Below the pieces are notes generated by a model, which saw only the letters and a program-made list of their open reading frames with translations, ran no database searches and was not told where the DNA came from. Shown here piece after piece: positions 54,125-62,730 of a stretch of DNA of 64,000 nucleotides. The translations under genes were made by a program, and so were the position numbers. The stretch is from Ralstonia condita (GTDB lineage Bacteria; Pseudomonadota; Gammaproteobacteria; Burkholderiales; Burkholderiaceae): positions 348,445-412,444 of the forward strand of contig NZ_CATYWO010000004.1 of the NCBI RefSeq assembly GCF_958405655.1, read 5' to 3'. The number at the start of each line of letters is the position of its first letter. Within the stretch, counting starts at the first letter, position 1.

Positions 54125-56827
54125 CTATAGCAGAATCCGGTAGCGGTGATTGTCCGCATCCGTAGATTTCAGGATGCGGTACTCCATGCCGCTGGCCACC
54201 GCGATCTGTTGGGCGAAGTCTTTCTTAGCCTGCACCACAGCGTCCTCGACTTGATTGTCAGCCTTCACTTCGACAATCACGTATTTCAGACTGCCATCCG
54301 GATCTTCACGCTCAAAAATGAAGTCCGGATAGTAGCTGCGCACCGTGCGCGATTCCGGGTCGATGTACTGTATGAAGAAGTCAGACTGGCCGTGGGTCAA
54401 CATACCGGTGAAATAGACCTTCTTCACGCGCTCCTCACGCAGCAAGTCCCAGAACAACTGGTTTTCCGACCTTGAATCGAAGCAGTAGGTGTCGAGGTGG
54501 AAGCTCTTGGCGCGCTCGTCGTCCTTGATCCCGCTGTCGACCATGCGGACGATTTTCTTTTTGAAGGCAGTCACCTCGTAGTAGCCGTTCGGAGGCATCT
54601 TGATCAGATCGACCTCGCGCTCCTCCGTTTGCTGCGATTCGTCCAGGTCGTAAAGCTGCCGAAACAAGCGCGGGATGATCTCATCGTAGAGCAACTCGTT
54701 GAACTCATTGGTCATCGCCACCAGCTCGTCGGTGCCCTCTTTTGTCGAGTCGAGTAGCTCTTCGATCTCCAGCGGGCTACGGTTGATGTACCGTGACACC
54801 TCCGCAATCAACATCATTCGCGAGAACGTCCGCTTCTCGCGCAGTGCGGTCAGATCGAGGGTACGACTAGCCGAAGTGCGCGCGGCATCAGCGACAGTTA
54901 AACCTTCTTGCTGCGTCTCGATCAGCCGGTACTTCTCCACCAGCGTTTTCCATGCTTCCCGGTCGTTGCGATCTAAGCCCAACGCCTGACCTGGCGCAAA
55001 CTGCTTTTCGCGCATCTCGTATTGCTTGCGTACACGTACCAGCTTGATCTTGACCGGCGGCTCTACCACGCGTACTTCCACTCGTTCCTTGTCGCTGGCC
55101 GTCTTTTGCAGCTCGTCGACGCTGATGCGGAAGTTTTGCTGCAACTCATCGTTCAGCGTTTGCAGGTTGTCGTTCGAAAGGAAGACATGGCCGGTATGCT
55201 GAGCCCCGCCGATGGCGCGTAAGCAGCGCATGGTGGCTTGCAATACGAAAACCTTGGATTTCGGCTCACGGAACAGGCCCACACCGAACAGCGAGCGACA
55301 ATTCCAGCCTTCGCGTCCCTTGTTGACTAGCAAGATGAACTGCTTCTCCGAGCCCTGGGTGTCAAGGCGGTTGAACTCGCGGATGTCATCGTTGGTTGTG
55401 TGCTTCTCATCGCCGACATTGACCAAGATGCGCGAGGTCGGGATGCCATGTTTGATGAGCGCCCGCTCAACCGCAGGCTTCAGCTCGCCGGTCAACTCGT
55501 CGATGGTAGCGGCGAAGAATGCTAATTTGGGCAGTAGGCCGTCCGGGCGCAGTTCGCCGGACTCCTTTAGGAAGTTTTCAACTGCGATGTCAACAAACTC
55601 ATCAGTGCGGGTGTTGGCGTAGCCGTGCAACACCACTTTCTTGAGGAAGCCTCTGTCGATAGCCTCCTTGAGGCCGTAAGCGTACACAACCTCGGGCAAC
55701 ACCTCGCGTCCGACGTAGGGCGTACCGGTGTAGTTGTAGCAGGCCACCACACGGGTTCCTGCTACATTCAGGCTTGCCGCCAGCTCGTCGATAGTTTTGC
55801 GAAGGCTGGTTTCTGTTGAGACCGTCCCCATGTCTTTGGCTAACGCCTTGCCAAAGGCGTGATGAGCCTCGTCCACATAGATGCCGAGTTGCTCCAGACG
55901 GCACAATTTCTCGAATCGCTGGTTGGTGGTTAAATCTCCCTCTTCCTCTGGTTGGTCGAAGGCGTACAGATCGGCCGCGTTGGCATAGACACTAGGGGTG
56001 GCATAGATGTCGCCAGTCGCACCAAAGAGCTTGGCAGTAGGGGTCTTGTCTCTACGCTGGCGCTTGAGGATGATTTTGTGGGTGTTAGAGACAATGATGT
56101 TGAAGCGCGACCGATCCAGCGTGTCGAGCGAGGTTCCCGCCTCCTCCAAGTAGTGGAAGCGCAGGTGTGTCGTCAGGAAGCTGACGTACTCCGGCGGCAC
56201 AACACGAGTCAAATCGAAAGACTCAATCTCCTTGAGCGACTGAAGTACCGTCTTGTCCGGGGCGAACACTAACGCGTTGTGACAGTACCGCGCATCCTTC
56301 TCGAACTTATTGCCGAGCAGGAACTCGTAAAAGATGCAGGTGGCCATGAGGATGGTTTTGCCCGTTCCCATCGTCAGCGCAAAGATGTAGTTCGGATAGG
56401 CGCGCGAGTTCTTACGCATCTTCTCGAACAGAACCTTGTACGAGTTCAATTCCAGCTCGTCGCTTTCGCCGAACTCGAACATCTCCTGCCCTGCAGTACC
56501 AAGGAAGGAGCCGAACTTGCGCCCCTCAAACTTACCGCTGCGCTCGTACCATGCCTTGAAGATCTCCTCGACCTTTGCGTTACCGATGAACTCCTTCAGG
56601 AAAACATAGGTCTCCAGCGCCTCGAACTGCGGTTGCCGTAGAAAGGCTTTGGGGTTCTTCTCCGGATTATTGAAGTCGAGGAACTTGCGGGTCAGCTCCT
56701 TGTAGTTCTGCCGGATTGCGCCCCGATTGGACTGGTAGAACTGCCACAGAAAGCGGAAGAATGCGAAATCCATCGACGCGCTGGACGCTTTGCTGGTGGC
56801 CTTCGTCGCTGCGCGTTTAGTCGCCAT
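54125..56827 (-). CDS. Type III-like restriction subunit (DEAD/DEAH helicase with C-terminal nuclease)
   Basis: 900 residues. Basic Ala/Lys-rich N-terminus, superfamily 2 helicase core with Walker A MGTGKT (153-158) and DEAH-box VDEAHHAF (DEAH 319-322), motif VI-type region LLVNKGREGWNCRSLFGVGLF, and a C-terminal PD-(D/E)xK nuclease: YPDFIFE about 832 and VIVEVKAD about 852. This is the Res subunit arrangement of type III R-M. Overlaps the methyltransferase stop by 11 bases. Translocates on ATP and cuts when two sites are met, if it works like known type III enzymes. Confidence 0.85.
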   Translation of the reverse strand: MATKRAATKATSKASSASMDFAFFRFLWQFYQSNRGAIRQNYKELTRKFLDFNNPEKNPKAFLRQPQFEALETYVFLKEFIGNAKVEEIFKAWYERSGKFEGRKFGSFLGTAGQEMFEFGESDELELNSYKVLFEKMRKNSRAYPNYIFALTMGTGKTILMATCIFYEFLLGNKFEKDARYCHNALVFAPDKTVLQSLKEIESFDLTRVVPPEYVSFLTTHLRFHYLEEAGTSLDTLDRSRFNIIVSNTHKIILKRQRRDKTPTAKLFGATGDIYATPSVYANAADLYAFDQPEEEGDLTTNQRFEKLCRLEQLGIYVDEAHHAFGKALAKDMGTVSTETSLRKTIDELAASLNVAGTRVVACYNYTGTPYVGREVLPEVVYAYGLKEAIDRGFLKKVVLHGYANTRTDEFVDIAVENFLKESGELRPDGLLPKLAFFAATIDELTGELKPAVERALIKHGIPTSRILVNVGDEKHTTNDDIREFNRLDTQGSEKQFILLVNKGREGWNCRSLFGVGLFREPKSKVFVLQATMRCLRAIGGAQHTGHVFLSNDNLQTLNDELQQNFRISVDELQKTASDKERVEVRVVEPPVKIKLVRVRKQYEMREKQFAPGQALGLDRNDREAWKTLVEKYRLIETQQEGLTVADAARTSASRTLDLTALREKRTFSRMMLIAEVSRYINRSPLEIEELLDSTKEGTDELVAMTNEFNELLYDEIIPRLFRQLYDLDESQQTEEREVDLIKMPPNGYYEVTAFKKKIVRMVDSGIKDDERAKSFHLDTYCFDSRSENQLFWDLLREERVKKVYFTGMLTHGQSDFFIQYIDPESRTVRSYYPDFIFEREDPDGSLKYVIVEVKADNQVEDAVVQAKKDFAQQIAVASGMEYRILKSTDADNHRYRILL

Positions 56828-58712
56828 TGCTGATGCTCCCTTCCCACGATTCCGAAAGCAGGTCGGTGATCTTCACGCGAATGGTGCCCGCGTCCTCCGG
56901 TACCGTGTACACGCCCTTGACCAGATCCTCCTTGCCCGAAATATCCACTACCGCCGGTTGCAGCACTGCGCCGTCATAATTCCAGTCGATCAGCACGGAT
57001 TCGACGAGTTCCTTCCAGTCGTCGACTGACTCTTTCTGGAGCGAGAGCTTTTGCAGCAGATTCATCGGGTAGAACTTCTCGATGACTAGTTTGCCCTTCT
57101 TGATGGCGAGCCTAGCCTGCGAATCGCGCTTGAACTCAAGATCGGCCTTGTCGCGTAGGATGTCGACCACTTCTACGTTGATCTTGAAGGGCTTGGCCGC
57201 CAGTTCTAGTTGCGCGGCCAAGTCCGGCTCATGGCCCATACAGACGAGAGTGATCTTCTCGACCGGCCGGTTCGGGCTTTCCTTCTGCTTGCGCTCCCAC
57301 GCCTTGTAATCGAAGCCCGCGATCAATTCGTTCAGGTCGGCGCGCGTCGCGATGCGATTGACGGGCATGATTTTGACCATGCGTCCATCCTTCTCGCCGT
57401 CGAACACGGTACTGAATTCCAACTTCTGCACTTCCAGCGCTTCGATCAGCAAGTCTTTTGCTTGGACAGGGTTGCGGAAGACATCGTAGTGGTTAACGGT
57501 GTGCACCTCGAAGCCCGGATAGACCTTGGGAACATTGAAAACTGCAGTCCAATCCGCTACTGCGATCTCCCCGTCATCATCTTCGCCAGACAGCAGGTCC
57601 TCCCCGCCGCGCAAGCCGTTCTTGATGCTTGGCTTGTAGTTCGGGCCCACTATTTCTTCGTGAACAGCTAGAAGCCGCTTTGCCGTCGTCTGGATAGATG
57701 CCAAGTTAATGTCATTGCCGACGTAGCGACGACCATACTTGCTGCTGACTGCCTGGGTAGTCCCAGACCCCATAAAGCAGTCAAACACAATGTCGCCAGG
57801 ATTCGAGTAGGCAAGAATAATCCGCTCTAGGAGAGCTTCAGGCTTCTGTGTCGGATACCCAACAACCTCCACCCGATCGGCTGGTTGCAACATGGGAAGC
57901 CGCCAAACGTCGTCGATGGTCTTGTGAGTTGAAGTGATGTAAACGACGTTGCCGTTCTCATCCTTGGCATTTACCAATGACTGCGTCGCCTTGTCCCAGA
58001 CGCGCTTGATTTGCTGAACCGGTTCGTCTCGCTTCTCGCGCAATTTGTTGAACTGGAACTTGCCAGACTTGGAGTAGACCAATATCACGTCATGATCCGA
58101 TGCAAAGCGATTGATATTGCCCTGCATCTTGTTGTAGTAGTGCCAGACGATCTCGTTTTGGAATGTCCCCGGACCAAAGATCTCATCCAGCAGAGCACGC
58201 AAATAGTGCGATTTGTGCCAGTCGCAGTGAAGACAAAAAACGCCATCCTCAGCCAGCAGTTCTCGCATCAGGATTGCGCGCTCGTAAATGAACTGCAGAT
58301 ACTCGTCGTTTGTCCAGACGTCGGTGTACTGCTTTTCTTCAAACGCTGTGTAGGCGCTCTCGGCGCTTTGCTTGTTAACCTTGATTTTTTTCTTGTATTC
58401 GATCTTAGAGTCAAAGGGAGGGTCGATGTAGATCAGATCAACCTTTCCTCGAAACTCCTTCAGCAGGTGGCTCATCACCTGAAGGTTGTCGCCCCAAAAA
58501 ATCTTGTTGCGCCATCCGTCCACTTCCTCGCCGTGGATTTCCTTCAACTGAGCTGGATAGTACTGCGTCGACGCAAACGGGCGCTTACCGCGCCAGTTCA
58601 ACATCGGATAGCCCTTGATTGGCTCAAATTCATACTTTTCGACGTTGATTGCGCCCCCATTGGGGGCGACCAATTGCAAGTTTTCCTGCACGGACGTGGT
58701 CGTCTTCGTCAT
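56817..58712 (-). CDS. Type III-like DNA adenine-N6 methyltransferase (Mod)
   Basis: 631 residues. Catalytic DPPF at residues 97-100 (VDLIYIDPPFDSK) precedes the SAM-binding FMGSGTT at 313-319, the beta-class order of N6-adenine methyltransferases of type III Mod. The about 280-residue C-terminal part after the methyltransferase core would hold target recognition and Res contact. It shares one base with the helicase-nuclease stop and overlaps the Res start, a tightly coupled order. Confidence 0.88.
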   Translation of the reverse strand: MTKTTTSVQENLQLVAPNGGAINVEKYEFEPIKGYPMLNWRGKRPFASTQYYPAQLKEIHGEEVDGWRNKIFWGDNLQVMSHLLKEFRGKVDLIYIDPPFDSKIEYKKKIKVNKQSAESAYTAFEEKQYTDVWTNDEYLQFIYERAILMRELLAEDGVFCLHCDWHKSHYLRALLDEIFGPGTFQNEIVWHYYNKMQGNINRFASDHDVILVYSKSGKFQFNKLREKRDEPVQQIKRVWDKATQSLVNAKDENGNVVYITSTHKTIDDVWRLPMLQPADRVEVVGYPTQKPEALLERIILAYSNPGDIVFDCFMGSGTTQAVSSKYGRRYVGNDINLASIQTTAKRLLAVHEEIVGPNYKPSIKNGLRGGEDLLSGEDDDGEIAVADWTAVFNVPKVYPGFEVHTVNHYDVFRNPVQAKDLLIEALEVQKLEFSTVFDGEKDGRMVKIMPVNRIATRADLNELIAGFDYKAWERKQKESPNRPVEKITLVCMGHEPDLAAQLELAAKPFKINVEVVDILRDKADLEFKRDSQARLAIKKGKLVIEKFYPMNLLQKLSLQKESVDDWKELVESVLIDWNYDGAVLQPAVVDISGKEDLVKGVYTVPEDAGTIRVKITDLLSESWEGSISNGD

Positions 58713-61627
58713 TAGTCGTTCTTCCTAAATTTCCAGTTCTTGTTGTCGCAGTAAGCGCGCATGTCGCAGTTCTGGCACAGCTTGGTCGGTCGCGCGGCGA
58801 TGCCGTAGTCCTGCCGCTCGATGCGCGTCACGATGTCATCGAAGCGCATGATGGTCTTCCCAATAGCACGGTCGTCCTTGTTGAAAGAGACGTAGGGATT
58901 GCCGCCGTCCTCACCGGTGTAGTACAGGTGCATCCGGCTAACCTGCTGGCCGGTGCGCTCCTCGACCAAGTGGGCGTATACCTCCAATTGGTGCTGGTAT
59001 TGGCGCAGCCGATCCCGGTCCTTCTCCATGTCGGGCTTCTTCTCCGACTTGAAGTCGATGATCTCGACCGTATCCTGCTCGCCGCGAATGAGGTCAACGC
59101 TACCTTTGAGGATGTACTGATCCTTGACCAGCGAAATCTCGACCTCGGCCTCCTTGATGCGATCCCAGTTGCCGTTCTCACGGTCGTAGTAGCGCAGAAC
59201 GTGCAGCAACGCTGCCTGCTGTGAAGACGGGGCAAGATACACTCGCTCCTTCTTCGACAGCATGGCGTAGTTGGCCGAGAACCAGCCTTCTATAGCCCCA
59301 TGGCTGAGAGTTGCCTCCTCACCGCGCAACACCGTCTTGTGGATGTCTTCGATAGTTTGATGCACCAGCGTACCGAACAGCATCGGGCTTTCGCGAATGG
59401 GGGCGAACTCCAGTTCCTTGAAGAAGCGGTACTGCTCTGCACAGTTCTCGAACACGGTGATGTGCGAGGTGAAGGAGTATTCGCGCTTGAGGTTGATTTG
59501 CTTGACGGCCTCGAAGGTCAGCGCGGAGAGGTCAACGTCGCGCCAGCTCGGCAACTCGTTGAAGAGCCTCGCGAAGTATTTGGACGGTGACTTGCCGCGC
59601 CCATGCTTCACCTGCGAGGCCAGCACCAGCAAGTTCTGCGCACGCGAGAACGCGGTGTAGAACAAACGCCAGAAGTCGAAGTTCTTGATGTGGTCGAGCG
59701 GCTCGAAGCGTTCTTTCGAGAGGTAACCTCCGTCTTCCAGCAGCACGTCCAGTTCGCCGTACTGCTTGCGCGGCACCGCCTCCAGCGAACCGCAGACGAC
59801 GACCGGGAACTCCAGCCCCTTCGACTGGTGAATGGTCAGGAAGGACACGCAGCCCTTGGGGGCGTACTCGGATTCGTCCTCATATTCGCCAATGCCGCCG
59901 TCCTGAAGAAAGCGAAGGAACTGGTTGAACAGGTCGCGGATATTCTTTTCCAGCCATTCCGGGTTCAGCACACTGACGAAGTGCAGATACTCGAACTTGG
60001 TAAGCAGCTTGGAGAAAGTGCCAAGATTGCGCGCCGCGCGGCCCCTATCCACGCCCTGCACGGCTTCTTCGGTAAGGAAGCGCGAGAATAGTGGGAACTG
60101 GAGCAGTTGGTAAAACAATCCAGAGAAGGCGTAGTCGGTGTTCTGCGCCAGCACGGCATGGCGCTTGGCCAGCGGACGCGCCCAATCCAGCAATGGCTTG
60201 TTCTCCGGCTTGCGCAGCTCCGCCGTGAAGGCCGCGAAGCACTGGTGGTCGTAGTAGTTCCAGACGGGCAAGGTGACACCTTCCGCCCAAACCCGCACCT
60301 TGGGAAACTGCGGGAACAGGAAGATCAACGCACCGATCATCAGGCGGACTTCCTCGCGCTCGAAGAACATGTTTGAGCGAGGCGAGAAAACGGGCACGCC
60401 TTGGGCTTCAAGAAAGCGTGCCAGCGCAACCACCTTATCGTTCTTGACGGAGCGAAACAGGAAGGCTACCTGATTCCAGTCCGAAAGCTTGTCCGCGTCC
60501 TTCAGCCCATTTAGGAAGGCCAGCACCTCAGCATGCCAGTTGGTAGTTTCATCCTGCTCGTCGCTGGCGGCCAATTGCACTGCCGTAGGGACGGCTGGGA
60601 AGTCGTCCTCGCGCGGCACAATCTGCTTGGCGAAACGGAAAGCGCGAGTGCCGTCGTCCCACGTCTGTTCACGCATCCACTCGTTGTAGAAGCGGATGAT
60701 GTCCGGGTGCGAACGGTAGTTGACGGTCAGCTTGACCTGCTGGCACTGGCCATCGTCGAACAGTGAGGGAAACTCCAGAATGTTGCGGATCGTCGCGCCG
60801 CGAAAACGGTACAAGCCCTGGTCGTCGTCGCCGACAACGCACAGATTCCTCTTCTCGCCCGCCAGCAACAACAGGATGCGCTCCTGAATGGTGTTGGTGT
60901 CCTGATACTCGTCCACCATCAGGTAGGTCAGCTTCTCGCGCAATTTCCCCAGCACTTCGGGGCGCCTCTCCAGCAGTTGCAGCGCCTCATACTGGATGCC
61001 GGAGAAGTCGAGCGAGTTGCTCTCGTGCAGCAGTTCCTGATACTTGGCGAAGCATGCTGCCAGCGCGCGGATCTCCACTTCGGGAGCCGCCGCGAGCGCT
61101 GCAACATCGAGGGCTTCCTCGCTGACCTTGTTGAGCCATTTGAGCAGGTTTTCCGATTGCGACCAACGACCCGACTGGTCGTCGCCCATCACGAGTTGGG
61201 CGTCGGGCAGTTCACGGAAGTGCTTGATGTGCTGGTACAGGAAGTACTGCTGGTCAAACTGGTCAAACAGTGTGAAGCTGCGTTTTAGCCGTGTGAACTC
61301 GCGGAAGTCCTCCAACATGCGCAGGCAGATGGAATGGAATGTACCGAGGTACATCTCGTTCAGGTTGAACTGGATGCCCAGCTCGGACAGCCGGTTCGAA
61401 ATACGGGTGGTGAGCTCGCGCGCAGCCTTATCAGTGAAAGTGACAACAAAAAGCGACTCTGGCGCGGCGCCTTTTTGCGTGATGAGATAGACGATACGCT
61501 CGACCAGCGTGAAGGTCTTGCCAGAGCCTGGACCCGCAATGATGAGCACAGGGCCTTCGGTGGCTAGGATGGCTTCAAGCTGTTGCAGGTTGGCCTTGCT
61601 TTGAAGAGCAGCGTCGATGCTACTCAT
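58712..61627 (-). CDS. UvrD-like helicase fused to RecB/Cas4-like Fe-S nuclease
   Basis: 971 residues. Superfamily 1 helicase: Walker A AGPGSGKT (31-38), VTFTDKAARELTTRI, YLMVDEYQDTN, VGDDDQGLYRFRGA and SKGLEFPVVVCGS. C-terminal RecB-type nuclease: GSVDLI (Asp about 845), EIIDFK (Asp about 858, Lys about 860) and QLEVY. Cys at about 729, 951, 954 and 960 give the C-x(about 220)-CxxCxxxxxC arrangement of AddB/Cas4 iron-sulfur nucleases. One polypeptide thus resembles a miniature AddAB. Overlaps the HTH gene by 4 and the methyltransferase by 1 base. Confidence 0.88.
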   Translation of the reverse strand: MSSIDAALQSKANLQQLEAILATEGPVLIIAGPGSGKTFTLVERIVYLITQKGAAPESLFVVTFTDKAARELTTRISNRLSELGIQFNLNEMYLGTFHSICLRMLEDFREFTRLKRSFTLFDQFDQQYFLYQHIKHFRELPDAQLVMGDDQSGRWSQSENLLKWLNKVSEEALDVAALAAAPEVEIRALAACFAKYQELLHESNSLDFSGIQYEALQLLERRPEVLGKLREKLTYLMVDEYQDTNTIQERILLLLAGEKRNLCVVGDDDQGLYRFRGATIRNILEFPSLFDDGQCQQVKLTVNYRSHPDIIRFYNEWMREQTWDDGTRAFRFAKQIVPREDDFPAVPTAVQLAASDEQDETTNWHAEVLAFLNGLKDADKLSDWNQVAFLFRSVKNDKVVALARFLEAQGVPVFSPRSNMFFEREEVRLMIGALIFLFPQFPKVRVWAEGVTLPVWNYYDHQCFAAFTAELRKPENKPLLDWARPLAKRHAVLAQNTDYAFSGLFYQLLQFPLFSRFLTEEAVQGVDRGRAARNLGTFSKLLTKFEYLHFVSVLNPEWLEKNIRDLFNQFLRFLQDGGIGEYEDESEYAPKGCVSFLTIHQSKGLEFPVVVCGSLEAVPRKQYGELDVLLEDGGYLSKERFEPLDHIKNFDFWRLFYTAFSRAQNLLVLASQVKHGRGKSPSKYFARLFNELPSWRDVDLSALTFEAVKQINLKREYSFTSHITVFENCAEQYRFFKELEFAPIRESPMLFGTLVHQTIEDIHKTVLRGEEATLSHGAIEGWFSANYAMLSKKERVYLAPSSQQAALLHVLRYYDRENGNWDRIKEAEVEISLVKDQYILKGSVDLIRGEQDTVEIIDFKSEKKPDMEKDRDRLRQYQHQLEVYAHLVEERTGQQVSRMHLYYTGEDGGNPYVSFNKDDRAIGKTIMRFDDIVTRIERQDYGIAARPTKLCQNCDMRAYCDNKNWKFRKND

Positions 61628-61839
61628 TCTGCACCTCCGTCCTCACTGTCGACCGCTGCTTTGCCGATACGGCTGGCGATCCACTGATCCAGTTCGCCGC
61701 GACGGAAACGCCAGGTGCCGCCAAGCTTGAAAGCGGGGATTTGGCCGCTTGCGGCAAGACGGTAAACCGTGCGTTTCCCAGCCTTTAGGTAGGCCGCAAC
61801 CTCATCAATCGTGAGGATTTCGTCCGACTGGTCACTCAT
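61624..61839 (-). CDS. Small helix-turn-helix protein (excisionase/AlpA type)
   Basis: 71 residues. ILTIDEVAAYLKAGKRTVYRLAASGQIPAFKLGGTWRFRRGELDQWI is a complete HTH_17 (MerR/excisionase-like) domain. As the first gene of the restriction operon it is a likely transcription regulator. Its stop overlaps the helicase start (ATGA). Inverted and tandem repeats lie just upstream. Confidence 0.9.
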   Translation of the reverse strand: MSDQSDEILTIDEVAAYLKAGKRTVYRLAASGQIPAFKLGGTWRFRRGELDQWIASRIGKAAVDSEDGGAE

Positions 61840-61840
61840 C

Positions 61841-61860
61841 TAGTTACTCTCGGCTAACTA
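61841..61860. promoter_or_regulatory. Inverted repeat at the HTH gene start, candidate operator
   Basis: TAGTTA, eight bases, TAACTA: perfect 6-base arms immediately before the ATG at 61839, overlapping the ribosome-binding region. Confidence 0.45.
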
Positions 61861-61903
61861 CTCAATTCGATTGCTGGCGTATCTTGTCACAAGAATGGCA
61901 GGA

Positions 61904-61923
61904 TTGAGCAAAGTTGAGCAAAG
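61904..61923. repeat. Two tandem copies of TTGAGCAAAG upstream of the restriction operon
   Basis: Exact 10-base direct repeat at 61904-61913 and 61914-61923, 65-84 bases before the HTH start codon; spacing of about one helical turn suggests a regulator site. Confidence 0.55.
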
Positions 61924-62353
61924 TTGGCACGAATGAGATGCCTGCGGGACAACACAATGCTGCGTGTCTCTGCACCGCGCTGTCTGCCACTCGATCGCGA
62001 GAAATTTCCGGAGGGCTCTCGGTTCGCGCCGATGTTCGATGTTGTCAGATAGGCATTCCAGAATGAGGAGTTGCTACCGACCTTCGACGGCGGTCCCGTT
62101 ACCGCCCATCAGGCAAAGTTTGCGCGCACGCAAGAGCGGCGCGAATTGTTTAGCCCGGAACGGGTAGCGACTCATTTCAGCTCAGAGGCCCTTACTTGGC
62201 TCTCCGGCGACATCACCCAGGGCAAGACACAGATGCGCCCCACTACTTGATACGCGACCTCGACATCAACGAGATGCTGATACCGAGCCTACGTGTCGGT
62301 TCGCACAAAAGCTAACTCGACACTTGGCGATGCCTGAGGCCGGCAAATGGGCC
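61924..62353. other. Non-coding stretch with a degenerate coding fragment
   Basis: Between the island operon and tRNA-Ser. The plus frame about 62064-62250 reads EELLPTFDGGPVTAHQAKFA and on to SGDITQGKTQMRPTT before a stop; it lacks a start and a recognisable family, so it looks like the tail of a lost gene. Nothing else seen; no copy of the tRNA-Met 3' end was found here. Confidence 0.4.
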
Positions 62354-62394
62354 AGAAAAAAGAAAACCCCGGAAGACCGCAATCTTCCGGGGTT
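62354..62394 (-). terminator. Terminator after tRNA-Ser
   Basis: Minus strand AACCCCGGAAGA / TCTTCCGGGGTT 12-bp stem with a 6-base loop and TTCTTTTTT tail. Confidence 0.88.
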
Positions 62395-62407
62395 GTTCCG
62401 CCACTGC

Positions 62408-62501
62408 TGGCGGAGACGGAGGGATTCGAACCCTCGATCCAGGTTTTGGCCCGGATGCTCCCTTAGCAGGGGAGTGCCTTCGACCTCTCGGCCACGTCTC
62501 C
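62408..62501 (-). tRNA. tRNA-Ser (GCT anticodon)
   Basis: 94 bases with a long variable arm. Acceptor GGAGACG pairs with CGTCTCC, encoded CCA, anticodon loop CTGCTAA giving GCT, T-loop GGTTCGAATCC. Right border of the island. Confidence 0.95.
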
Positions 62502-62543
62502 CAAACCTGCACCGCACGAAGGAGCCCGTGCGACGAAGCGCGC

Positions 62544-62572
62544 ATTCTAGCCATTCCACCCTACGCGGTCAA
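62544..62572 (-). promoter_or_regulatory. Sigma-70 promoter of tRNA-Ser
   Basis: Minus strand TTGACC, 17-base spacer, TAGAAT; the -10 ends 43 bases before the tRNA 5' end. Confidence 0.75.
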
Positions 62573-62730
62573 CGACGACTACTGACTACAGGGTGAAACT
62601 CTATGACCTCGGGTCGCTACCCCGCACCGGTTCAGGCGACTGCGCCTGGGCCGGCTCGAACGCCTTGTGGAGCGCGTGTACAGTCCGCCTTATTTACTAC
62701 CTCGCAAGGCATCACGCCCCTAGGACGACA

